NCBI RefSeq assembly: GCF_037975245.1
Contig: NC_092575.1
Span: 389,001-453,000 of the forward strand
Direction: 5' to 3'
Length of the DNA stretch: 64,000 bases
From: Apostichopus japonicus
Lineage: Eukaryota > Echinodermata > Holothuroidea > Aspidochirotida > Stichopodidae
Notes under the pieces: generated by a model
What the model was told of the DNA's origin: nothing
Seen by the model: the letters and a program-made list of their open reading frames with translations, nothing else
Databases searched by the model: none
Made by a program: the position numbers and the translations under genes
In this document: piece by piece, positions 21,401 to 33,312 of the stretch
How the letters are laid out: each line of letters begins with the position of its first letter
Position numbering within the stretch: position 1 is the stretch's first letter

Positions 21401-22297
21401 CGTTACAATCATGACCTCATTATGGTGACATTTATCTATGTATTTAGCTTAAAATTTATTTATAGTTTTAAAGAAAAATAAACCACTGTGTATTTGCATC
21501 AACGCCTCGAACAATTCTGTTTCGCATATGGGCCGTTCTTGGTTCAGACCTGGTTTTTGACACATCTGTTGATGGGTTGTTGGGGACCACCTCGCTCCAG
21601 ATATATCATCACTTAAATATACAATGATGTCATTGTTGTTTTATAGTCAGGGGGTATGGGGGTGGATACATCGGGGAGGGGTAATCGGATGGTAAGGTGA
21701 ACCCCTATATAACTTTTCCCCTTTATCCCATCTGGCTATATACGAGAGGTAATTCGTCTCCTGGACACCTACCAGGGCCACACCCCTTAAAACACCTGCA
21801 ATCCCATTGAATAACAATGTATCCCCTCTCACTATCAGAAATACCCCCCTTCACAGAATCACCACTATATAAACTAATATGGCAAGGATACACAAAACGA
21901 ACAACTCCCCCAAATAGTAAATATCACGCACCTTGTTCAGGATTGTTACACAAGACAGAAGACTTGAGCAACTCTTAAATTCACATCATGTAGAACTTGC
22001 TTCCTTAACCATTTTCATTATTTTGTTTTGGAAAGAGTTGCTGGTAAATTCCAACTTATACTTTTACCACGAACATGCTGAGAAGAGAACACAAGAACGA
22101 CGTGGTGAGACAATGGCGTCACATATTAAACGAACTAGCAGGCTGGTCAAATAACTTTATTTGCAGCATACTTGGATTAAGATGAGAGGCAGAGAGGGTG
22201 CGAGGGGGTGAGGGTGCATGAATGGGTCATTTATCACAAGCTAAGTCTACATAGATGAAAGTAAGAATGGTTGTTGTTTTTCTCAATGACAGGAATA
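18401..22297. other. Gene-free stretch
   Basis: No convincing gene. Around 18930-19480 there are several scattered, diverged copies of a GATATCAACAA-type word in inverted and direct orientation, suggesting an old degraded repeat. The largest frame (20347-20748, 133 aa) has no family signal and passes through a G-rich tract. A GGGG-rich segment lies at 21645-21700. Confidence 0.45.
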
Positions 22298-22690
22298 CTT
22301 CTTTGCAGTGGCGGAGCGTCCATACAGTCAGGGGGCGGATGCCCCCCCCCCCCCTGACGGACTCAAATGGACTGCTGGCGCCCTTTTCAGCTTTTCACCA
22401 CTTTTTACTTATTCGCGATTATTGACTTTGTTATTGCGCTCTCATCTACCTATTGACATTTGTCACATTTATTGGCGATGACACCTATTTATACTACGTT
22501 TATCTGCAAACTAGCAAGGCCCGGAAAGGGTCATTTCCCGCGATCTATAGGGAGTATCTTTACTCAAAAATTTCGGTACGCTCCGCGCCAACCCGTGGTG
22601 GCGCTCCGCTTAGATAGTGTCGGAAGCGCCCCTACAGACCATTCTCGCCCCATTGACCAATACCCCTATAGCTCCGCCACTGCTTCTTTG
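22298..22690. mobile_element. hAT-type MITE with 8-bp target duplication
   Basis: Terminal repeats CAGTGGCGGAGC (22306-22317) and GCTCCGCCACTG (22671-22682) are flanked by the perfect 8-bp duplication CTTCTTTG (22298-22305 and 22683-22690). A 5'-CAGTGGCG end plus an 8-bp duplication is typical of the hAT superfamily. No transposase is present. A run of C lies at 22341-22354. An internal block (about 22570-22625) recurs inverted at about 45655-45705. Confidence 0.85.
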
Positions 22691-23691
22691 TAATCATAAC
22701 TACATGAAGGCCCAGTAATGGTTGGTTTCCTTGTTTCAGTACAGAACAACGAGGTGCACTGTTGTATGGTTAAGTCTAAGCATGTTGTTGATTTGTCAAT
22801 TATAATATTCTACCCTAAGTTTCTGAGATGTTTAAGACACTGTCATTTGCTCTTTCTGAATCAAACTCGACAGAAAATCCTTTCTTTGGCTTTGTGGAAA
22901 TATTATAAAATGATGATCTTATAGTTTCTCGAAAACTATAGCATGTACGTGAAGGTCAAGTAATGTGTTGACAATTCAACTGAATGCCCATGACCTTTTG
23001 CAAGTTTTAAAAGCATGTCAGCCAATGAGATTAGTTGGCAGGATTTAATTTAAGCCAGTGGCTTTCATCAATTCCCCCCTTCTATTACAAGGGTGATGAC
23101 AAATATGAGGTAAATCTCCAGGGATCGTTTTAACTAAAATTCGTCTTGAATATCAAACAATTTGTCAACAAGACTCTTAAAGAGCATTTTAAAATGTTTC
23201 CTATCCTGTCATCACTTTACCGTCCGCAAAGCCTGAATGAATTAAAATCATCTCGAAATTCATTAAAATAAATCATAAATCTAAATTTCGACTAAGTACG
23301 AAGTAAGAATGGCTTTCTAATATATGGTTATGTTGACGTCAAACTATAACAACACTACAATTTTACAGACTTTTCAGATGACCTGAAATGGCATATAAGG
23401 AATCAGAAGCGATAGGGTAAAAAAGATGATATCGATTCCTCTTAGCATTGCACTGCATTGAGAGTGAAATGGGGTAATAGTGGCCATGATAACGAAAATA
23501 TAGCGAGGGGTTATCGAGGATGGCGGGTATGAGAGGGGTGAATCCTCCCCCCCCCCCACCCCAAATAGGTTTGCAATTATGTTTTAAAAGTCGCTCATGA
23601 ATGAAACAACGAGACTGTAAAAGTCACCCATTTACTTTCCTCCGCCCCACAGCCCCCGCCCCCTCCCCGCCCCCGCCTCCGCCCCCACCTC
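22691..23691. other. Gene-free stretch with C-rich tracts
   Basis: Nothing coding is seen. Poly-C tracts occur near 23547-23560 and 23640-23690, the latter directly abutting the hairpin element. Confidence 0.45.
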
Positions 23692-23981
23692 AGCCGATTC
23701 ACCGTACAGATATTACCGCATGCAGTACCACAATAAAAACTGGATCGTGCTATAAATCGGTAGCATGTGCTATTTAGGATTACAGTGAAAACTGAGGATA
23801 TGTGTAATTCCAACAAATCCCAACAACTGGATTTGTTGCGATTTACACATAGCCTATCCTCAGTTGTTACTGTAATCCTTATAGGACATGCTACCGATTT
23901 ATAGCACGATCCAGTTTTTACTTTGGTACAAAACTGTAAGATTTACAGTATATTATAACTGTCTTCTCTGTGTGAATCGGG
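23692..23981. mobile_element. Near-palindromic foldback element (MITE-like hairpin)
   Basis: Long arms 23726-23820 and 23829-23929 are near-perfect reverse complements, for example AAACTGGATCGTGCTATAAA against TTTATAGCACGATCCAGTTT, around an 8-base loop (23821-23828). Weaker outer ends GCCGATTCACCGTACAGA and TCTCTGTGTGAATCGG extend the symmetry. A transcript of either strand would fold into a ~95-bp hairpin. A MITE is likeliest; a hairpin RNA source is possible. Confidence 0.75.
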
Positions 23982-26757
23982 TGCCCTCCCCACCCAGAGA
24001 AAAACATGCTAGAACTCAAAGTATCATTACTAATGTTTAACTTTCAATAATAATTAAAACATAAAACATCTCCCCCAACCCCCCCCCCCCCCGTCCCCCT
24101 TCAAGCATATAATTGTATCCATCTTTTCAATAGATTAATTGTAAAATCAGAAAATCCAGGAGAGTAGTTTTGACATCTTTAAGCAATTTCAGGCAATACT
24201 GACGGTCTTGTTATAGCTCGATGTAATAACACTGGTTCCTCATCTATGTTGGTACTTGGCCGAGTTATCAACACTCATCCTGAGAACTGAATCACAAATA
24301 CATAACTTTAGCTGAAGACAGAGCCTCCTCGAACTGAACAAACCTTGCTCTCGATTTAATGACAGACATCGAACACAGGCAAACTAAATACTCTTTTCTT
24401 GTCTCTACCAGCCAGCATTTCGTCAAGTATCTACATTGCCTATGTATTTCCATGAAATGTTTTGAATTCATTTGTAGATTATCTCTCAAGTTATCTTAAC
24501 AGTTTGTAAAGGGATAGCTTATCTTAGGGTCCAAGTTGAGCGGCATTGGGGATGATGAGGCATTACATTGTTTAACATGGTTTAAGTTAGGACCAGGGTA
24601 TCAAATAATGAGACTCTATGGAGGGCAACGTCAGCTCCTTGTTAGACTATACTGTCTTATAGTTGCATTCTGCGCTGGTTTGTCTGTTGTGGTAACATGT
24701 ACAGATGATGGCGGGGTTTGATTTCGCTTGAAGAAACAGACTTATTGTCTCGAGTCCATTTAAAGAGGATTCGACAATAAGCTACAACTCAGCAACCAGC
24801 TGTATCTAAACCTGACTACGATTTATACAATGCTGCTCCTGCATATCATCTAATCACATGACTCGATGTGTGTTCTGATTTCTTTAAGTCTTACAACCGT
24901 TTGGTTTCTACAAACTACTGAGTTATTAACCATTTATCCAATGCAGTGAATTTGGTGTCAAATAATAAATGTTTTTTTTTTCATTGACAATCATTGGAGG
25001 TAATGTTTAATTTCATAGTTCCTCGTGCGTTTCGAGTAATATTGTGATGTCACACAATACTCATTTATTCAAATGATTTCATATACTGAGAGTGTATTTC
25101 TTAATATCACATACCTATTTCGACGGTATTGACTTTAGTTATATCTGTATAGAAACCATACATCAGGATATACCTGTAAAGTATAAATAAATAACAGACG
25201 AACACAGAGTTTTTGTGTAACGAGTGGTCATGTTATATCTAGCTATATTTTGAAGATGATAAGAACAGCTCCTTAGTTTCATTACTTCCTTCAGATGGCA
25301 TTCTGAATTTTTGAAGGTAGGTGCCAATGGATAGGTGTAAGCTTAATCATTGCTACACACGGGCTGTCATGCATGACCTTTTCTGTAATTGTTTCGAAGC
25401 AACAATCCAAGGGGCTTGGCGTTAAAGTGAAATGCGTTTTGTTGATTGAAGCCTTTCTCCGCCGTCACTTCAACAACCCCAAATCAAAAGTCATATCGCC
25501 TTGCAGTTTACCAGTTGTCAAAAACCGCGCCAAAATAGCCAAACAAAGCTTGCCTGAAATGAAGGTTTGGCTTGGAAATATTTGCAACGGAATCTTCTTT
25601 AAGGAGGTCTCGAGGGTTTTTTGTTTTTCTGTCGCTAATGTCACAATGACACTTGAGTAAGCAAAGAACATTCGTGCTTCGTTTGCGGTGATGGAAATTT
25701 AGAGAAAGGTGTTTATATCTATCATAGAAGAAAGAGACACCAAGGAGTAGGCTGAAAGGTAGTGTTGACACTTTGGCGTGCCCGACTATTTGTATTAGCC
25801 AATTAGGAACTCAATCTTACAATTTCAGTAAAGAAAGTCACATTGACCAAAGCACGCCCTCTCTTTACTTTTTATAGCAGCAAATGACCACAGTGAATGG
25901 ACAGCACTGCTGACTATTGTATTATATTTCGTGCAACTGGTACGTTCATGTTGACATTTAAATGATTTAATTTGAAATAATTATACGTTTTCTATTATAA
26001 TACATTTATACATTGACAAGTTTACAAACAATGTAGTATAAGTCATTTGTTAAAACCTGTTCTCTATTATCCGAGAGACAACACATTACAACAACGATAA
26101 TCCGTCATGAAATAGTAATTGTAACCAGGAACAATATAATTAAAAAAGAGTTTATAGATTAACACCATCAAAGAGCAAACAGTGATCTAAGTTTGTTTTA
26201 TAAAAGGAGTTTCTTCATCTCATCTTCACGAAGAAAACCATGTCAGGAAAATCATAATTTCTTAAGCCATCTCTGAACCTTCCTGTAAATAATTACAAGA
26301 TCGACAAAGCAATATAAAGATATTAAGATTAATATGAGAACAATACTGTGTATGATAGCTAAGTATGGGCACTGTCTAATTCTAATCATAAACAAACCCG
26401 AATCCTTATACACATTAGCAGGGAGTAGTTTACACGGCGTTTATGTTGTTGTTTGGTCCTATACGTATTGCATGGATGGTCTCTTATTGACCAATCTTAT
26501 TGACCCCAATGTTGGTCTCTTATTGATAAATTCATGAATGGGGTATAAATGCTCAAGTTATCATAATTTACTACCGTTGTCATGACAACATTGACAATTG
26601 TGGCTGTCAGTCTAAAATTAAGAACACGGTATATAAGACTCTGAAATATTGTGTATCTTAAATAGAAAATTGCGAAAACATTTTCATTATTTGTCAATTT
26701 CAACATTCGGAATCATCTTCTCTATACTGACAACTTACTGATAACTTCATCATACGA
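23982..26757. other. Gene-free stretch
   Basis: No supported gene or repeat except a C-run near 24076-24092 and a short T-run near 24970. Small overlapping frames at 25373-25771 on both strands lack family similarity. Confidence 0.45.
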
Positions 26758-27845
26758 TCAATCTACCACAGGCGTTTGCATCAACCCAGTGAGTGGGCGT
26801 TTGCAAATTCGCCCAATCTTTACAATGTATCTTAAATGTTGCAACACGACAGACACCATGTTTACCATCATAGCGCCATCTATTCCAACCTTTAGCACCC
26901 GTTCTGGAATTATAAATTCACTAACAGAGGCAAACGGAGCAGGAACACGCAACACCACACAATATGATAATGCAGTAATGTTAAAGGAACGGCAAAAAAA
27001 AATTAACACCCGCTGCTGACAAGATTGAAAAATATCTGTGAGCCTATGGGTTTGCATATAATTAGAAATCCTTGCTGAAACAACACGTACAATTGTCTTT
27101 CCAAGGATTTTGAAATTTGAAATTGGGCGGTATTTGTTAAGCACACTTCCTTGTTCAAATCTGCCTTCTTCAATAGTGATTTTAGTTAGCCAAGTTTTTA
27201 GCTTTCAGGTAAGAAGCCTGATGCCAGACTTATTGACAATTCTTGCTATGAGCAGCTCAAACACGTCAACTCTCTGTTTGATAATTGAGGTGGGAACAGG
27301 GTCAAGTTCACATGACTCTGTAGGCGACTTCATGAAGATTTTCCTGATTTTTTCATGTTCACTAGCAGGATCAAATGTTGATGATCTATGTGGCAGATAT
27401 AAGTCAAAATTAGCAGATGGATCCACAAAAGGTAATGGAAATGTTTATTTTCAATCTTCTGAAGAAAACAGTCTGCACATTTTAGGGCAAGATTCACATT
27501 TGTGATGAGAGAACTGGAACTCTAGACTTGTGCACAAGATTTGTAACGATACCAATAAGCTTCTCTTGGTCACCACCTGTCTCTCATACCAGAGAGGAAT
27601 AAGCACTTTATTTTCGCTTGAGTTTTCAATCTACCAATATCAGGAAGCCTCTGATATATTTATATTCTTGTCGATGTATTTCAAGTTCGCCATCTTTTCG
27701 CCATTGCGTTCTAGCTGACGACAGACTTTCCTCGCATTTCGAATATCGTCATTGAAACAAGGTGATTCGGTATGAAGTTTAATGATCCGAGCCTTTCGTC
27801 GGGCGTGGGTATCCAAAGTGCTAACAAGCGTGGATTCAAACTAAA
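26758..27845 (-). pseudogene. Decayed LINE reverse transcriptase, N-terminal half
   Basis: Minus-strand pieces in the order expected for a jockey/CR1-type ORF2 are separated by stops and frameshifts: TLDTHARRKARIIKLHTESP (about 27760-27820), FNDDIRNARKVCRQLERNGEK (from about 27750), LIGIVTNLVHKSRVPVL, FDPASEHEKIRKIFMKSPTE with SCELDPVPTSIIK (about 27290-27370), and then YRPISNFKILGKTIVRVVSA with RISNYMQTHRLTDIFQS (about 27020-27140). The catalytic part is missing or unrecognisable. Unrelated in position to the LINE at 7.7-8.8 kb, which preserves the C-terminal half. Confidence 0.8.
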
Positions 27846-28330
27846 CTCAAAAAGAAATGGAAGTACATGTATAGTAATTGAGGGTAATTTAGGTAATTGT
27901 AGTCAAGTTTTTGCCTTCAAAGAGCATCGTGGGGAATATGTTTATTGGTGAGAACGACGCTTGGATATCCAGAGACGAATACTTGGGGCCCTCGTTGCTG
28001 AAATATTATATGGTGATGATACAGAAAATGAAAACAATAGTGAGGAGCAACATTTAACCACTGAAAACGTCTAGGTCTTAGAGACGTTGACTTATAATCT
28101 AAAGTACTGCACTGAAGATTTGTGCAAATTCTGGGGCACAATAATTTGTACTATTCTGTACAGACTGAATCCTTGTACGAGCCCCAGGTTAACCCTCTTT
28201 TCACTCTCTTCAAGACCAGTTTCATGCGCATCATTTCCTACAAATGTAAAGAGAGAAAAGAGTGGAAAGGGACAAAATTAATTTCTGAATGCACAGTCGT
28301 TTCTATTATTATTATTATTTTTATTATAAT

Positions 28331-29951
<1,621 letters not shown>

Positions 29952-30345
29952 ACACTAATATGATCAAAATAAAATAAACTGTTAGCAAACTGCTTATCCA
30001 CTAGAGAGCCTGTGTAGGAGAATGTGTAAAAGTAAGTTGGTCTGACGTTTCGATCCTAGCAGGATCTTCTTCAAAGGCTAAATGACAAGGAACAGTAACA
30101 GAAGGGACACTGTTTATCTCCTACCTCTCATCTTCCCCTGTTGGTTTCTTTCTTTCTTCTCTCCATCCCTTGTCTATCAATCCCCTTTCATACACCTCTT
30201 TGTGTTCACCATGCTCATTAACCTGTCTGTATTCTGTGCGTGTTTTTGTCCCTTCTGTTACTTTTACTTGTCATTTAGCCTTTGAAGAAGATCCTGCTAG
30301 GATCGAAACGTCAGACCAACTTACTTTTACACACTAATATGATCA
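29952..30345. mobile_element. Penelope-like / hammerhead-bearing short element with 15-bp target duplication
   Basis: The 15-bp direct repeat ACACTAATATGATCA flanks the element (29952-29966 and 30331-30345). Inside are inverted arms of about 95-100 bp (30023-30116 and about 30235-30330). Each arm carries the motif TTTGAAGAAGATCCTGCTAG then GATCGAAACGTCAGAC, in opposite orientation. TGAAGA, a GATCCT/AGGATC stem and GAAA match the conserved core layout of a hammerhead ribozyme. One end is A/T-rich (AAATAAAATAAA). The long duplication suggests target-primed retrotransposition rather than cut-and-paste. It has no protein-coding capacity. Confidence 0.65.
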
Positions 30346-32576
30346 TACGTCGAGACAAAACACTATTTGTGATAACATTTAAACAGTAAAATAACATCAT
30401 AAAGTTAATCCAATAAAAATAATTCATAAAGTATGAAGAAGGGTTATCTCAAAATCAATTCTGTTTATCCAGGCCTCAAGAGATTACACCCAGGGAAGAT
30501 ACTATATTTTATTCATTCTTGTGTTTAGTACCAGGGTTCAACGAGGTGAGTTTGTTACTGTTAACTAAGATAGTATCTAACTTAGTATATAATATACTGC
30601 TGGAAGTGCAAACTGCACTTGGCATATTAGATGAAGATGGGCTATAAATAACAAGCAAATGGCCTTAAAGATATTGCTGTAATGTATCGAAAATTGAAAC
30701 ATATTGTAACCACGTGGTTAATTGATCGGCTCACATAATTACTACAATGTTATCAAGTCTCATTCATTTAAGTAAACCTACACCAACATTAGTATTTCGA
30801 AATAAATTTGATTTTGTTCATGACTAGCCTATTGGTAATAGAAATTTGAGGAAAGAGAGTTTCATGATAATCAATGGCATGTTTTAAAAATTACGAACAG
30901 TTAACGTGAACTTCACTTTAAACACATTCTGCAAACCAGTTGGAACAGAATCAACAAACACTTGCTTCCAGTGAAGAATTAGAATTAATGTATAATAACT
31001 TGAATGTGTAAATAGGTCTTTGATCCGATGCTTATTAAGCGGCTATTTATGACTGGTTTATGAAACAGTTCGATATTTACATGTACGATATCTTGGTCAT
31101 ACCGTTTGCTTCTATACGCTAATGGATCTGACCAAACAGGTGCTGGTCAAGGGTTTACTGCGTCTGATATTGCTTATGTCTCCCATGAGAGGGATATCAC
31201 CTGATTCAAACTACAAAGAATAGTTACAATTTGTGGTTAACGAGTAAGTCCTCAAATCACTAATTGATAATAACACTTTCTTCAATTTACTATCCCAGTT
31301 CACCCAGGACACCAATATAAATGTGTTACTTTTTACATCAATGACCCCCACAGCAACAATATCATTTCCACGAATGGTGAAGTCACGTGGTTCCCAGGTC
31401 GATGCCCCAACAGGAATCTGTTGGCTTCACAGAAACCATATAGGCTGAGCGATTCCTTGTCTGTTTGGATCTACATACCAAGAATGACGTTCATTTTAAG
31501 CTTTACTAACTGAACTCAGTTCTCACGTATTTGTAGTCTTCAGACTTTGACCTTTGTTTACAAATGACCTTTGACCTCCCTATAGCAATAAGGCTCTGGA
31601 AAGATGGCTTCCATTCGAACCTCCTCAAGTTAACCATCTTGTACATTTAAAGTTGTCGTATAACATACATTTCATACACCTTCAGAAGTGAATCAAAGGA
31701 AATACCTCGCTTGTTAGCTCCTAGTTCGAAATAAGATTTAAATCCTTTATGTTTGGAGAGACAAATAAGACTTTCCCTTTCAATTTATATCCACTTGATA
31801 TTGCATACACGCCAAACAACAAAAAACGCATGGGTCGTTTAACATCTCGAACATGTGCCCGGCCCCTAATTACTATGCGTGGCTCGGAACTCCCTTGAGT
31901 TGCTACAATTGGCCCACTAACCAACTACTTACTTGAACTGCCCCACGTGTAGTACTATTAGCGACTTAAATAGTAACAGTTCCCTTTGTAACCACTGCTG
32001 TAATTTTCATTGATATTCCCCATCACATTAAAACATTCATAAATATTAGAATAAAAGAATGAGTATGTTATACTAACGAGATCTGACAAATTATAGCTGT
32101 TAATTGCTAATAATTGTAGGCGTCGGTTTATCGTCTTGTTGACTGGCGACATCCAGAAAACATGAAACAACGAGGATGTTGTATAAATACGATACTCTAG
32201 AGCGTGATTATACTAAACTGCAGTCAACTATTATTCAGATCGTAAATAAATAAAATTTACTGAAATAGTCATCGATGCATTGAATCTCACATGCATCGTT
32301 CATTGCCCTCACTGTCACCACTAAGGACCAAACAATGACACACCCTCCCCTCTCTCCCGTCACCATTGGTATCGTTTATATGACGTCATGTCCAAAGGTT
32401 AGCTTTTTAACGTTTTTTCTTCACGTTATGTGTATACAGAAGGCAACTTGAACAAAGGTGTGTCCTTACATCATGAATAATTATATATACAGGTCACGCT
32501 TTACTGAGTTGGCTGCTTTTTGCATCTCTGACGTGCTTTACGTATTGTGCAATAAAATACAATAATTTTAAGCTGC
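30346..32576. other. Gene-free stretch
   Basis: No supported coding sequence. A cluster of nuclear-receptor half-sites lies at 31548-31577. Confidence 0.45.
31565..31577 (+). promoter_or_regulatory. DR1-type nuclear receptor element
   Basis: TGACCT-T-TGACCT is a perfect direct repeat with 1-bp spacing, the configuration bound by RXR and HNF4 families. A third TGACCT half-site lies at 31548-31553. Motif match only, far from any recognised gene. Confidence 0.3.
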
Positions 32577-33312
32577 TCATACCAGGGAGCTGCTGATACC
32601 AGGGAGCTGCTGATACCAGGGAGCTGCTCAACCAGGGAGCTGCTCATACCAGGGAACTACTCATACAAGGGAACTGCTCATACCAGGGAACTGCTCATAC
32701 CAGGGAGCGGCTCATACCAGGGAGCTGCTGATACCAGGAAGCTGCAAATACCAGGGTGCTGCTCATACCAGGGTGCTGCTCATACCAGCGAGCTGTTCAT
32801 ACCAGGGAGCTGCTCATACCAGGGAGCTGCTCATACCAGGGAGCTGCTCATACCAGGGAGCTGCTCATATCAGGGAGCTGCTCATACCAGAGAGCTGTTC
32901 ATACCAGGAAGCTGCTCATACCAGGGAGCTGCTCATACCAGGGAGCTGCTCATACCAGGGAGCTGCTCATACCAGGGAGCTGTTCATATCAGGGAGCTGC
33001 TCATACCAGGGAGCTGCTCATACCGGGGAGCTGCTCATACCAGGGAGCTGTTCATACCAGGGAGCTGCTCATACCAGGGAGCTGCTCATACCAGGGAGCT
33101 GCTCATATCAGGGAGCTGCTCATATCAGGGAGCTGCTCATACCAGAGAGCTGTTCATACCAGGAAGCTGCTCATACCAGGGAGCTGCTGATACCAGGAAG
33201 CTGCAAATACCAGGGTGCTGCTCATACCAGGGTGCTGCTCATACCAGGGAGCTGTTCATACCAGGGAGCTGCTCAGACCTGGGAGCTGCTCATTCCAGGG
33301 AGCTGCTCAGAC
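32577..33312 (+). repeat. 17-bp minisatellite, about 43 copies
   Basis: The unit CATACCAGGGAGCTGCT is tandemly repeated with scattered variants (GATACC, CATATC, AGAGAGC, GAAGC). Because the unit lacks stops in two frames, long Ser/Tyr/Ala/His-rich frames (up to 180 aa) cross it; they repeat every 17 residues and end where the array ends. Blocks of variants recur (for example AGAGAGCTGTTCATACCAGG at about 32888 and 33143), showing higher-order duplication. Confidence 0.95.
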
